Notes: generated from the sequence alone by a model not told the origin. Numbered from the stretch's first letter, positions 38,075 to 47,449 are shown. The stretch: 64,000 nt of DNA from Myxococcales bacterium (GCA_020633335.1 JACKDU010000010.1:248001-312000), one strand, 5' to 3'. Made by a program: numbers and translations.

Positions 38075-38797
38075 TCAGAGGAGCTTCTCGAGGCGCGCGC
38101 GATCGAAGCCGACCATCATCTCGCCACGGACGTCGATCACCGGGACGCTGCCGGTCTTGATCCCCTTCTCGCGCGCCTTCTGCTGGAGCTCGCCGGCGGC
38201 CACGGGATCCTTCTCGATGTCCTTGGCGACGTAGGGCACGCCCTTGCGATCGAGGTAGGCGAGGAGCTTCTTGCAGACGCCGCACCACTCGGTCTTGTAG
38301 ACGATCACCTCGCCCTCGCTCGGCTTCGCCGGCGGCGGCTCGATCCCCGCGGGGAGATCGACCTGCGACGACATCCCCTGGCCGAGCGCGAGCTCCTCGA
38401 ATTGGTCGCGCGGGACCGTGGTCAGCGGCCACGAGCCGTCGCCGGAGGGGGCGCGGAGGTTGGCGACCCAGACGGTCCCGGAGGGCGGCGCGGGGCCGTC
38501 GAGGAAGGTGACCCGGACCATCCCGCGGGCGGCCTCGTCGACCGCGTCGGGCTTGCTGGTGTCCTTGAAGACCCCGCGCTCGGCGGCGTAGGTGAGGACC
38601 ACCTTCTCGGGGGTCGCCGGCAGGGTCGCGCTCGTGGGCGCGGCTGCGGGCCCCTCGCCGGCCGCGCCGGGCGCCTCGCCAGCGGCGCGGGCGGGCGGAC
38701 GGGCGTCGGCCTCGGGCGCCGGCGGGCGCTCGGGCTCGCAGCCGAGGAGCGGGAGGAGGAGGAGAATCAACGGGCGGACGCTTCGCGTTCGTCTCAT
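38075..38797 (-). CDS. Glutaredoxin-like lipoprotein
   Basis: 240 aa. MRRTRSVRPLILLLLPLLGC is a lipoprotein signal. A Pro/Ala-rich linker (to about residue 70) and a beta-rich segment (about 75-155, VRVTFLDGPAPPSGTVWVAN) precede a glutaredoxin fold at about 165-240: VIVYKTEWCGVCKKLLAYLD with the CxxC active site, VAKDIEKDPVA, SVPVIDVRGEMMVGFD with the cis-Pro. Exported glutaredoxin-like proteins need an electron donor, and the DsbD-like transporter at 34978 is the obvious candidate. TATACT lies 12 bases upstream of the ATG within TATATA shared with the divergent gene. Confidence 0.82.
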   Translation of the reverse strand: MRRTRSVRPLILLLLPLLGCEPERPPAPEADARPPARAAGEAPGAAGEGPAAAPTSATLPATPEKVVLTYAAERGVFKDTSKPDAVDEAARGMVRVTFLDGPAPPSGTVWVANLRAPSGDGSWPLTTVPRDQFEELALGQGMSSQVDLPAGIEPPPAKPSEGEVIVYKTEWCGVCKKLLAYLDRKGVPYVAKDIEKDPVAAGELQQKAREKGIKTGSVPVIDVRGEMMVGFDRARLEKLL

Positions 38798-38809
38798 GAC
38801 GGCCTGCAG

Positions 38810-38818
38810 AGTATATAT
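38810..38818. promoter_or_regulatory. AGTATATAT element between divergent genes
   Basis: The minus strand reads TATACT 12 bases before the ATG at 38797; the plus strand reads TATATA upstream of the gene at 38878. It is a rare AT-only island in this genome and could serve both genes. Confidence 0.45.
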
Positions 38819-38877
38819 GCAGGCGATCGAGCAAAATGGCGCGCTTCGCACCAAGACCGCCCCCGAGCGAGGGGCGG

Positions 38878-40544
38878 ATGGCCCTCGCGGTCCTCCAGGC
38901 CCTCATCGTCCTCGGGGTCGTGCTCGCTGTCGTCCTGGTGATCCTCTACTCGGGCTACCTCCGCTTCACCGATCTCGCCGCCGATCCCCCCGAGGTCGAC
39001 GAGGCCGCCCTCGACGTCGATCGCAGCGGCCGGCGGATCACCTACGGCGAGTCCTGGCTGGCCCGCCGCGGCGGCCTCTGGGAGATGCACCTGGTCGGCT
39101 CGCCGGCGGCGATCGGCGACGCCCACGGCCAGCTCGCCGCCCGCCTCTTCCACCGCCTCGACGCCGATCTCCGCCGCCTCATCGACGGCCGCTACCCGAC
39201 CTGGATGGACGGCTGGTCGGCGCTCGTCGGCGTCCGCTGGGACTTCCGCCAGGCCGACGCCGCCCTCCCCGAGGCGGTCGCCAGCGAGCTCGCCGCCCTC
39301 GCGGCCGCCCTCCCCGAGGCCGCCGGCGAGCGCCTCGGCGGCTACCACCGCCTCTTCCTCTACCAGTGCTTCCAGCAGCTCAGCGCCCGCCTCGACGACG
39401 TGCTCCTCGAGGGGATCACCTTCGCCGCGCTGCCGCGGAGCAAGACCGCGACCAGCGCGAGCGGCAACCTGATCATCGGCCGCTCCTTCGGCGTCGACCT
39501 CGGCGAGCTCGAGGCCGATCGCCTCGTCACCTTCTACTACCCGGACGGCAAGTACCCCTTCGTGTCGATCGGCTGGCCCGGCCTCGTCGGCGTGGTCACC
39601 GGGATCAACGCGCGCGGGATCTTCGTCGCCCTCAACCCCGCCCGCACCGACGATCCGGCGGAGGACGGCCCGCCCCTGGCGATCGTCCTCCGCCAGGTCC
39701 TCGAGGAGGCCGACACCGCCGAGCAGGCGGTCGAGATCCTCAAGGCGGCGCCGCTCCGCGCGGCCGCCTCGGTCCTCGTCGGCGACGGGATCCAGCGCAA
39801 GGCGGTGGTCGTCGAGCTCTCGTCGCGGACCCGCGAGGAGCGGCGGCCGCTCAAGGGGGAGTCGATGTCGGCGATCTGGACGACCAACCACCTCCTCCAC
39901 GAGCCCTTCGACCGCGACGCCCAGAACGACCGAATCCGCCGCTACACCGCCAGCGGCTACCGCTACGAGCGCCTCGAGGAGCGCCTCGGCGAGCTCGCGC
40001 CCCTCGACCCCGAGAAGGCGGTGATGGTCCTCCGCGATCGCCGGGGCAAGGGCGGCGCCGAGCTCGGCCTCGGCAACCACAACGCGCTCGACGACCTCTC
40101 GCTCGCCCACGCCGTCGTCGTCGACGCGACCGCGATGGTGATGTGGGTCGCCGAGGGGCCGTCGGCGCTCGGGCGCTTCCGCGCCTTCGACCTCCGCTAC
40201 CTCCTGATGCGCCAGGGGACCCGGCCGGCGCCGCTCGACGACATCGCCAGCGATCGCCTCCTCCACAGCGAGGAGTTCTCCGACTTCCAGCAGGCCCTCG
40301 ACGCGATCGCCCACGCCCAGAGCCTCCTCGCCGCCGGCCTCCCGGAGCGGGCGCTCGCCTCGGCCAAGCTCGCGCTCGCGCTCGCGCCCGACGTCGGCGA
40401 CCTCCACCGCCTCCTCGGCGACATCGAGCGCGAGCTCGACCACCCGGCCGAGGCGAGGAGGCACTACGAGCGCTACCTCGAGCTGGTGCCGGGTCGCCTC
40501 CGCGATCAGGAGCGGGTGCGCGGGCTCCTCGAGGAGCTCGGGCC

Positions 40545-40548
<4 letters not shown>
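38878..40548 (+). CDS. C45-like (penicillin acyltransferase family) protein with TPR tail, nucleophile Cys apparently lost
   Basis: 556 aa. ATG 38878 has GAGGGGCGG upstream; ATG 38836 is a longer option. A signal anchor (ALIVLGVVLAVVLVILYSGY) is followed by a domain like C45 acyltransferases: VGSPAAIGDAHGQLAARLFH, then GITFAALPRSKTATSASGNL followed by IIGRSF, then GINARGIFVALNPARTDD and TTNHLLH. In C45 enzymes a cysteine before T-F/S-A is the autocatalytic nucleophile; here residue 180 is Ile. The only Cys in the protein is Cys164. The last 80 residues are TPR-like (FQQALDAIAHAQSLLAAGLP, LHRLLGDIERELDHPAEARR). It may be a binding or structural homologue. Its stop TAG shares CTAG with pdxJ. 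Confidence 0.7.
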
Positions 40549-41294
<746 letters not shown>

Positions 41295-41300
41295 GGCGCG

Positions 41301-41330
41301 GCTATACCAGGGCGCGGGCCCGCCTGTCAT
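41301..41330 (-). promoter_or_regulatory. Promoter ATGACA-18-TATAGC of pdxJ
   Basis: Minus strand: ATGACA (41325-41330), 18 bases, TATAGC (41301-41306), six bases, ATG. No Shine-Dalgarno is possible in that gap. Confidence 0.5.
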
Positions 41331-41401
41331 CGGCGACCCGCGCCCCGCCGGGCCCCTGCGAGGCAGGCGCGCCCGCGCCCGCCTCGCGGTCTACGCCCCT
41401 C

Positions 41402-42913
41402 CTAGCAGCCGATGCCGTTCAGCCCGTGCGACGTCGGCTTGCGCCACGAGCACGAGTTCAGGCACTCGTCGGTCTCGAGGTTGTTGCCGTCGTCGCACTC
41501 CTCCTCGGGCGCGTCGATCTGGCCGTTGCCGCAGGTGGCGAGCGGCGCGCAGCAGAGCGCCTGCACCTGCTTCTCGTTGCAGCCGTAGCCGGAGGTGCAG
41601 GTCTCGCGCGAGGATCCGTAGCCGCAGTTGAGCGGCGCGTCCTGGCCGAGGTTGTTGATCCCGTCGTAGGGCCCGAGGGTGAAGTGACCCGCGCCGGAGG
41701 CCCGGCAGTAGATCTCACCGACCACCACCGTCCCGCCGCCGACCGGGTAGTTCCAGCCGTCGTTGCGGTTGTTGTGCTCGAGGCGGCTGCAGAGGTGCCA
41801 GCCGACCGGGCAGAGGGTCTCGACGTCCTGCTCGCAGGTGTTGTTGTTGGGATCGTCGCAGACGACCTGATCGCCGTCGACGTTGGTCGAGAGCTTGACC
41901 GCGCCGTTCTGACAGTTCACCGGGTTGAGGGTGCAGTCGTTGGCGCAGACGTCGTTGTCGTTGTTGTTGCCGTCGTCGCACTCCTCGACGCCCTCCTGGA
42001 CGTAGCCGTCGCCGCAGGCCGCCTTCTTGCACATGTCGACGCAGGCGTCGGTGTTGACGTCGTTGCCGTCGTCGCACTCCTCGCCGGCCGCCATGTTGAC
42101 CTTCTGGTCGCCGCAGCTCGCGGGGGTGCAGTCGTCGTTGCACTCCGCCGACTCGCCGCCGGCGTCGCACGCCTCGCCGGCGGTCGCGTTGACCACGGCG
42201 TCACCGCACATCGCCGCCGTGCAGTCGGCGTCGCAGGTCATCGACTCGCCGGCGTCGTCGCAGTCCTCGACCCCCGCCTGGACCAGCCCGTCGCCGCAGC
42301 TCGCGGAGATGCAGGTCGAGAGGCAGGTGTCGGTGTCGTCGTCGTTGCCGTCGTCGCACTCCTCGCCCTCCTGGACGACCCCGTCGCCGCAGCTCGGCAG
42401 GGCGCAGGCGTTGGTGCAGCCGTCGTCGTCGACCTGGTTGCCGTCGTCGCAGCCCTCGTTGCGGGCCCAGACGTAGCCGTCGCCGCAGCTCGCGGCGACG
42501 CAGGTCGAGAGGCAGGCGTCGGTGTCGTCGGCGTTGCCGTCGTCGCAGGCCTCGCCGGCGCTCGCGTTGACCACGCTGTCGCCGCACTTCGCCGCCGTGC
42601 AGTCGGCGTTGCAGGTCGCCGACTCGCCGCCGTCGTCGCAGGCCTCGTCGCCGCCGACGATGCCGTCGCCGCAGACGGGCTCGCCGCCCGTGGTCTCACC
42701 GCCACTCGAGCCCGAGCTGGTGCCGCCGCCGCTCCCGGTCGTGTCCGGGATCGACGAGTCGTTGGAGGTCGATCCCGCGGTCGTCGTCGAGGTCGAGAGC
42801 GTCGCGCTCGCTCCCGTCGTCGTCGTCGTCGCGGTCGTCGCCGTGTCGTCGCCACAGCCAGCGAGCGCCGCCACCAGCGGCAGGAGGATCAATAGAGGAA
42901 CCCGTCGAGACAT
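41402..42913 (-). CDS. Cysteine-rich DUF4215-repeat lipoprotein
   Basis: 503 aa. MSRRVPLLILLPLVAALAGC is a lipoprotein signal; two more ATGs lie just upstream. A Thr/Ser/Gly linker (about 21-75) leads to eight tandem DUF4215-type repeats at 81-331, each like CGDG-x-VQ-x-GEECDDGN followed by D-x-C-x-S-x-C. A different disulfide-rich domain (about 332-465, PVGWHLCSRLEH, GHFTLGPYDGINNLGQ) and a ninth repeat at the C-terminus (CGNGQIDAPEEECDDGN) follow. The many CDDGN motifs suggest calcium binding with disulfide cross-linking; the function of DUF4215 is not established. It is a surface protein of a type expanded in Plesiocystis-like myxobacteria. Confidence 0.85.
   Translation of the reverse strand: MSRRVPLLILLPLVAALAGCGDDTATTATTTTTGASATLSTSTTTAGSTSNDSSIPDTTGSGGGTSSGSSGGETTGGEPVCGDGIVGGDEACDDGGESATCNADCTAAKCGDSVVNASAGEACDDGNADDTDACLSTCVAASCGDGYVWARNEGCDDGNQVDDDGCTNACALPSCGDGVVQEGEECDDGNDDDTDTCLSTCISASCGDGLVQAGVEDCDDAGESMTCDADCTAAMCGDAVVNATAGEACDAGGESAECNDDCTPASCGDQKVNMAAGEECDDGNDVNTDACVDMCKKAACGDGYVQEGVEECDDGNNNDNDVCANDCTLNPVNCQNGAVKLSTNVDGDQVVCDDPNNNTCEQDVETLCPVGWHLCSRLEHNNRNDGWNYPVGGGTVVVGEIYCRASGAGHFTLGPYDGINNLGQDAPLNCGYGSSRETCTSGYGCNEKQVQALCCAPLATCGNGQIDAPEEECDDGNNLETDECLNSCSWRKPTSHGLNGIGC
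41921..42673 (-). repeat. Eight coding repeats of about 93 bp (DUF4215)
   Basis: Each unit encodes 29-33 residues starting CGD and containing CDDG or a variant. Units diverge by 30-60 percent, so they are old. They lie inside the gene at 41402. Confidence 0.8.
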
Positions 42914-43311
42914 CAAACCCATCTCCGTCATCCACACGCGGCGGCTCGCCAAGGGCGACCGCCTCGGGCCGGAGGATAGAGAAGACCGCCACGCGTCGCC
43001 ACGCGCAGACCCGCCCGGAGCGGGCGACGGCGCGCGCTCCTGGACGCGCGCGCGCGCGCGGCCCCGTCGTTCGCCGCTGCGAGGCCTCCTGAGGGCGGAT
43101 CGCGGACCGAGCGAGGACGCGCCCGGATCCGCGTGGGGAGACTCTCGCCGCAATGCGTCGGGGAGGCGATGTCTGACGACGAGCGTCGCTCGCAGAGCTC
43201 TCACTACGTCCGCTCCGCGTCGAGGCGATCCGGGCGCGACGCCAGCCTCATCATCAACGCCAGCGAGGGCGAGAGGGAGCGAGCATGGATCGAGACGCCC
43301 GCGGCATGGCG
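42914..43311. other. 398 bp gap without recognised gene
   Basis: Between the start of the DUF4215 gene and the end of rarA, both on the minus strand. It holds an alternating CG run near 43047-43060 and GC-rich imperfect repeats. Short frames here lack start signals and family resemblance. It should contain the DUF4215 promoter and the rarA terminator, but I cannot place either. Confidence 0.5.
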
Positions 43312-44688
43312 CTAGCCCTCGTCCTCCCCCTCGCCGTCGCCCTCGCCCGGCGCCCGGTCGACGCGCGAGGCCTCGAGGCGCCGCGCCGCCTCGCCCTCCC
43401 AGCCGCGCCCGCTGAGCTCGACATAGCGAGCGCCGGCGAGGCGATCCGGCAGGTGGCTCTCGCCGGCCGGCGCGACCCCGCTGGCGAAGTCGTGGGGGTA
43501 CTTGTAGCCGACGCCGTAGCGCGCGGCCTGCATCAGCGGCGTGATCGCGTTGCGGATCACCAGCGGCACCGGCAGGCCGCCGTGGCGGCGGACGTCGCGG
43601 CGGGCGGCCGCGTAGGCCTTGAGCGCCGCGTTGCTCTTGGGCGCGAGCGCGAGGTAGAGGGCCGCCTGGGTGAGCGGGAGGACGGCCTCGGGCATCCCGA
43701 CCTGGTGGGCCGCGGCCGCGGCCGAATTGGCGACCGCGAGCGCCTGCGGATCAGCGTTGCCGATGTCCTCGCTGGCGAAGATGATCATCCGCCGCGCCGG
43801 GAAGAGCGGATCTTCGCCGGCCTCGAGCATCCGCGCGAGCCAGTAGACCGCCGCGTCCGGATCGCTCGCGCGCATGCTCTTGATGAAGGCGGAGACGACG
43901 TTGTAGTGCTCCTCGCCCGCCTTGTCGTAGCGGATCGTCCGCTGCCCGAGGGCCTCGGCGACGAGCTCCGGCGCGAGCTCGGTGGCCTCGGGCGGGCTCA
44001 GATCGACCGCCAGCTCGAGGGTCCCGAGCGCCCGCCGGGCGTCCCCCTGGGCGGCCTCGGCGATCGCCGCGAGGAGGCCGTCGGGCGCCGCGAGCCCGCG
44101 CTCGCCGAGGCCGCGCTCGCGGTCCTCGAGCGCCCGCCGGAGGAGCGCGACCAGGTCGACGATCCCGAGCTCGCGGAGCTGGAGCACCCGCGCCCGCGAG
44201 AGGAGCGCGGCGTTCACCTCGAAGCTCGGGTTCTCGGTGGTCGCGCCGATCAGGGCGATCACGCCGGCCTCGACGTGGGGCAGGAGCGCGTCCTGCTGCC
44301 CCTTGTTGAAGCGGTGGATCTCGTCGATGAAGAGGAGGGTCCCCCGCCCCTCGTAGGAGCGCCGCTTCTTCGCCGCCTCGACCACCTCGCGGATCTCACG
44401 GACCCCCGACGAGGTCGCCGAGAGCGTGACGAAGGCGGCCCGGCTGCGCTCGGCGAGGAGGCGCGCGAGGGTCGTCTTGCCGACCCCCGGCGGCCCCCAG
44501 AGGATCATGCTCGGCATCCGCCCGCTGCCGACCAGGCGATCGAGGAGGCGCCCGCCGCCGACGACGTGCCCCTGCCCGACCAGCTCGGCCAGGCTCCGCG
44601 GCCGCATGCGCTCGGCCAGGGGCACCTGGCTCGGGTCCTGCTTCCAGGCCCGGGCGAAGAGGTCATCGTCATCGGCGAGCTCGCTCAC
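43312..44688 (-). CDS. rarA: Replication-associated recombination protein A (RarA/MgsA)
   Basis: 458 aa. A homotetrameric AAA+ ATPase that acts at stalled replication forks with SSB. It has Walker A GPPGVGKTTLARLLAERS, Walker B LLFIDEIHRFNKGQQDALLP, sensor 1 LIGATTENPSFEVNAALLSR, sensor 2 GDARRALGTLELA and the MgsA C-terminal domain (FIKSMRASDPDAAVYWLARM; FASEDIGNADP; YKYPHDF). The start is taken as GTG 44688 because the ATG at 44712 would overlap the first base of the divergent gene at 44711. TAGGCT lies ten bases upstream of the GTG. The last 30 residues are an acidic low-complexity tail. Confidence 0.93.
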   Translation of the reverse strand: MSELADDDDLFARAWKQDPSQVPLAERMRPRSLAELVGQGHVVGGGRLLDRLVGSGRMPSMILWGPPGVGKTTLARLLAERSRAAFVTLSATSSGVREIREVVEAAKKRRSYEGRGTLLFIDEIHRFNKGQQDALLPHVEAGVIALIGATTENPSFEVNAALLSRARVLQLRELGIVDLVALLRRALEDRERGLGERGLAAPDGLLAAIAEAAQGDARRALGTLELAVDLSPPEATELAPELVAEALGQRTIRYDKAGEEHYNVVSAFIKSMRASDPDAAVYWLARMLEAGEDPLFPARRMIIFASEDIGNADPQALAVANSAAAAAHQVGMPEAVLPLTQAALYLALAPKSNAALKAYAAARRDVRRHGGLPVPLVIRNAITPLMQAARYGVGYKYPHDFASGVAPAGESHLPDRLAGARYVELSGRGWEGEAARRLEASRVDRAPGEGDGEGEDEG

Positions 44689-44696
44689 GATTCGTG

Positions 44697-44705
44697 CTAG
44701 CCTAG
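44697..44705. promoter_or_regulatory. Overlapping divergent -10 elements (CTAGCCTAG)
   Basis: The plus strand reads TAGCCT (44698-44703) seven bases before the ATG at 44711. The minus strand reads TAGGCT (44699-44704) ten bases before the rarA GTG at 44688. The 22 bp between the two genes leaves no room for separate promoters. Confidence 0.45.
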
Positions 44706-44710
44706 CAGCC

Positions 44711-45253
44711 ATGCGCGATCCGGTGGTGGCCCCGCGCCGCGGGCCAGCGTTCGGGGCGGCCCTCGCCCTCTGCGCCGCGACCGCGAGCGCGGCCTGCGAC
44801 GCCGACAACATCCAGGACCGCCTGCAGGAGATCCTGAAGAACCAGGCCAGCCGGGCCGACCGCCAGACCTCCCGCGAGACCCAGAAGGCGAAGGGCGGCC
44901 GCCAGGGGCTCCCTCCGCCGATCGTCCACGCCCTCGATCTGGTCGCCGCCAGCGACGCCCAGTTCATCGTCAAGAAGGCTCAGGGCAAGGAGCGGACCTA
45001 CTCGGGCCACGACTTCGCGGCGATGCTGACCAGCAAGACGATCTGGCTCGGCCGCGGGATCGACGACCTGCCGACGTGGATCACCGAGATCGGCGCGGGC
45101 TCCTTCATGAGCGGCGAGGTCTACACGGTCCGCCGCCCCGACGGCGAGACCGAGCCCTTCCGGCCGTGGATCGAGCGCCAGATCGTCAGCCGCCCGCCGC
45201 CGCCCTCGCCGCCGCCAGAGGGCGGCGCTGCCAACTCAGGAGCGAAGCCATGA
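44711..45253 (+). CDS. DUF5329-like secreted protein
   Basis: 180 aa. A signal peptide (PRRGPAFGAALALCAATASA) is followed by a Gln/Arg-rich helix (about 30-70). Residues about 75-160 resemble DUF5329: HALDLVAASDAQFIVKKAQG, YSGHDFAAMLTSK, ITEIGAGSFMSGEVYTVRRP with the Ser-Gly-x-x-Y turn, and FRPWIERQIV. DUF5329 proteins are periplasmic and uncharacterised. The C-terminus is Pro-rich. The ATG at 44711 follows a TAGCCT -10 by seven bases. Its TGA overlaps the start of the DUF423 gene (ATGA). Confidence 0.7.
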   Translation: MRDPVVAPRRGPAFGAALALCAATASAACDADNIQDRLQEILKNQASRADRQTSRETQKAKGGRQGLPPPIVHALDLVAASDAQFIVKKAQGKERTYSGHDFAAMLTSKTIWLGRGIDDLPTWITEIGAGSFMSGEVYTVRRPDGETEPFRPWIERQIVSRPPPPSPPPEGGAANSGAKP

Positions 45254-45642
45254 TCACCATGTCGAGCCGCGCCGGCCTCATCACCGGCGGCCTCCTCGGG
45301 GCCCTCGGCGTCGCCGCTGGCGCCTTCGGGGCCCACGCGCTCCGCGGCAGCGTCGACGGCCGCAGCCTCGAGATCTGGCGGACCGCGGCCCACTACCAGC
45401 AGATCCACGCGGTCGCGATCCTCGCCGCCGCCCTCTGGGTCGCCGCCGATCCCCGGCCGCTGCGGCGCCTCGCCCTCACCCTCTTCACCTTCGGGGTCGT
45501 GATCTTCTCCGGCACCCTCTACCCGCTCGCGCTCGGCGGGCCGAAGATCCTCGGGGCGATCACGCCGATCGGCGGCCTCTGCCTGATCGCCGGCTGGCTC
45601 GCGCTGGCGGCCGACGGGCTCCGCGGGCGCCCGAGCTCCTAG
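45250..45642 (+). CDS. DUF423 (YgdD-like) membrane protein
   Basis: 130 aa with four membrane segments: LITGGLLGALGVAAGAFGAH, HAVAILAAALWVAA, LTLFTFGVVIFSGTLYPLAL and ITPIGGLCLIAGWLALAA. GALGVAAGAFGAHAL, HYQQIHAVAILAAAL and SGTLYPLALGG-type blocks define DUF423. The function is unknown; a small inner-membrane protein. It overlaps the DUF5329-like gene by four bases. It ends inside a strong palindrome that separates it from the convergent MYXO-CTERM gene. Confidence 0.88.
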   Translation: MITMSSRAGLITGGLLGALGVAAGAFGAHALRGSVDGRSLEIWRTAAHYQQIHAVAILAAALWVAADPRPLRRLALTLFTFGVVIFSGTLYPLALGGPKILGAITPIGGLCLIAGWLALAADGLRGRPSS

Positions 45643-45681
45643 ATCGAAGGGACATGTCACTCAAGACATGTCCCTTCGATC
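45642..45681. terminator. 17 bp perfect stem, 6-base loop, bidirectional terminator
   Basis: Arms GATCGAAGGGACATGTC (45642-45658) and its exact complement (45665-45681) flank ACTCAA. It begins at the last base of the DUF423 stop codon and ends 21 bp before the stop of the convergent gene. It shares the GACATG core with the hairpins at 15180-15249. Confidence 0.7.
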
Positions 45682-45702
45682 GACGATCGCAGCGGAGAGA
45701 CG

Positions 45703-47292
45703 CTAGCGCGAGCGCCGACGGCGGAGGCCGAGCGCGAAGAGCCCCGCGAGCGCCCCGAGCGGCGCCGGCGTGCCCTGGGCGCAGCCGCAGCCGGTGTCGT
45801 CCATGTCCATGTCGTCGCCGGCGGTCGCGCTCGCGTCGCCCGCGGTGGTGAAGCCCCCGGTGCCGCTGGCGCTGCTGCCCGCGGAGCCGGCGCTCCCGTC
45901 GGTCCCGGCGCTACCGTCGGTCCCGGCGCTACCGTCGGTCCCGGCGCTCCCGTCGGTCCCGGCGCTGGCGTCGGTGTCGCTGCCGGTGCCGCCGCTCCCG
46001 TCGGTGGTCGTCGCCGCCGGATCGCCGAGGATCTCGATGTGGATCTCGTCGGTGACGGCGTTGCCGTGGGCGTCCATGACCTCGAGCTTGAAGCCGTACT
46101 TGCCGGGGGGCGCCTTGGTCAGGGTGAGGAAGTCCCAGGGGGAGTCGATCTCCTTCCAGGGGTTGTAGTCGTCGTCGCAGACCTTGTTGGTGCAGCGGGT
46201 GTAGGTCTCGCCGAGGTCGGCCGGGACCCCCTCAAACCAAGTCCAGCGGACGCCGAGCATGTTGAAGTTGTCCGAGAGGTTGGCGGTGACGGTGATCGTC
46301 TCGTCGGGCGTGAAGACCGCGCCGTCGGCGGGCTCGATCGACACGATCACCGGCTTCTCGTTGTCGTCCGCCCGCGGTCCGAAGACCCCGAGGAGCTCGC
46401 CCTTCGAGTTCTGCTCCTCGCCGCCGCCGCTCTCGCAGTAGTACTCGTGGACGTAGGTGCACTGGGTGACCCCGTTCCCGGTCGCGTGCGAGATCGGCAT
46501 GCACGAGTCCTGGAAGGTCTGAACGCCGCCCTGGACGTAGGGGTACATGAGGTCGCTCTTGACGTTGGTGTGCTCGAGGCCCCAGTTGTGCGCGGTCTCC
46601 TGGGCCGCGACCTCGGCGACGGCGCCCCCGCAGGAGCTGGGGAACGAGAGCGAGACGTGGTTGCGCTTGAGGCCGTCGCAGGCGACGTTGGCGATCCCGC
46701 AGACGCCGTTCTGGTAGCCGGCGTTGCCCGAGCTCCCGCCGAGCACCGCCATCGTGTAGGGCAGGTAGTCGGGCGGGCGGTTGGTCGTCAGGACGATGTG
46801 GAAGGGGTCGTAGTAGTTGGCGAGCTTCTGGACCACGGCCGCCTGGGTCTGGGCGGTGCCGTAGGCCGGGAACGTCGTCTCCTTGGAGACCAGCGGCGTG
46901 CAGTTGCGGGCGCCGTTGGCCGGCTCGCCGTTGCCGCAGGTCGGCGTGAGCGTGACGCCGCCCATCGAGATGTAGAGGATCCCGGGCGTCGGCGGGAAGT
47001 CGAAGCCGGGGAGCGCCGCCGGCGTGAGACCCATCGCCGCCAGGGTGTCGACGTTGAAGCTCTCGGCGTCGTAGACCATCCCGTCGAGGAAGTAGGGCTC
47101 GACGTAGTCCTCGGGATCGACCCGCTTGCCGGTCACCTTCTCGATCAGCGAGGTCGGCTGGCCGTCGTCGGTGACCACCGCCCAGGGCGCCCCCGGGAGC
47201 GCCTCACCGGGGGCCGCGACCGCCGTCGACGCCCCCGCGAGGAGGGCGAGCGCCGGGAAAGAAACCCCACAAATCATCCGAAGTCGCGTCAT
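45703..47292 (-). CDS. MYXO-CTERM surface protein with degenerate metalloprotease motif
   Basis: 529 aa. MTRLRMICGVSFPALALLAG ... VAA is a signal peptide. Residues about 90-320 look like a secreted metallopeptidase: LYISMGGVTLTPTCGNGEP, YDPFHIVLTTNRPPDY, then AAQETAHNWGLEHT, where the zincin motif HExxHxxGxxH has Gln in place of the first His. A beta-sandwich (about 325-440, PVIVSIEPADGAVFTPDETI) and an AGTDGS linker follow. The tail GCGCAQGTPAPLGALAGLFA plus LGLRRRRSR is a MYXO-CTERM signal: Cys, hydrophobic helix, Arg cluster. In this class the Cys is processed and the protein is placed on the surface. Activity is uncertain. Confidence 0.85.
   Translation of the reverse strand: MTRLRMICGVSFPALALLAGASTAVAAPGEALPGAPWAVVTDDGQPTSLIEKVTGKRVDPEDYVEPYFLDGMVYDAESFNVDTLAAMGLTPAALPGFDFPPTPGILYISMGGVTLTPTCGNGEPANGARNCTPLVSKETTFPAYGTAQTQAAVVQKLANYYDPFHIVLTTNRPPDYLPYTMAVLGGSSGNAGYQNGVCGIANVACDGLKRNHVSLSFPSSCGGAVAEVAAQETAHNWGLEHTNVKSDLMYPYVQGGVQTFQDSCMPISHATGNGVTQCTYVHEYYCESGGGEEQNSKGELLGVFGPRADDNEKPVIVSIEPADGAVFTPDETITVTANLSDNFNMLGVRWTWFEGVPADLGETYTRCTNKVCDDDYNPWKEIDSPWDFLTLTKAPPGKYGFKLEVMDAHGNAVTDEIHIEILGDPAATTTDGSGGTGSDTDASAGTDGSAGTDGSAGTDGSAGTDGSAGSAGSSASGTGGFTTAGDASATAGDDMDMDDTGCGCAQGTPAPLGALAGLFALGLRRRRSR
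45887..45976 (-). repeat. Five 18 bp tandem repeats coding for AGTDGS
   Basis: Units of 18 bases are nearly identical (positions 45887, 45905, 45923, 45941 and 45959), with only two-base changes. They encode the linker before the sorting tail and could vary in number by slippage. Confidence 0.85.
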
Positions 47293-47443
47293 GGGCACCA
47301 ACTCTTCTTCTAAAAGAAACAAAACGCTCGTCGCCCTGAGACGGTACTCCCATGTCCCACCTCACGCGAGAATGCGCCTTTCCCGCTTGTGTGTGGATAC
47401 GCAAGCGCCTGCTGGCCGGCGAAGGCGTGGTCAGCGCCGCGGC

Positions 47444-47449
47444 TAGAAT
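47444..47449 (+). promoter_or_regulatory. -10 hexamer TAGAAT, eight bases before start codon
   Basis: TAGAAT ends eight bases before the ATG at 47458, with no Shine-Dalgarno between. Confidence 0.45.

Noticed and set aside
41921..42673. Regularly spaced repeats resembling a CRISPR array
   Set aside because: Spacing is about 93 bp with divergent units that keep a reading frame and conserved Cys. They are DUF4215 protein repeats.
43133..43315. 60-codon frame in the 398 bp gap before the DUF4215 gene
   Set aside because: No Shine-Dalgarno or -10 box at the right place, no family resemblance, and it overlaps the end of rarA.
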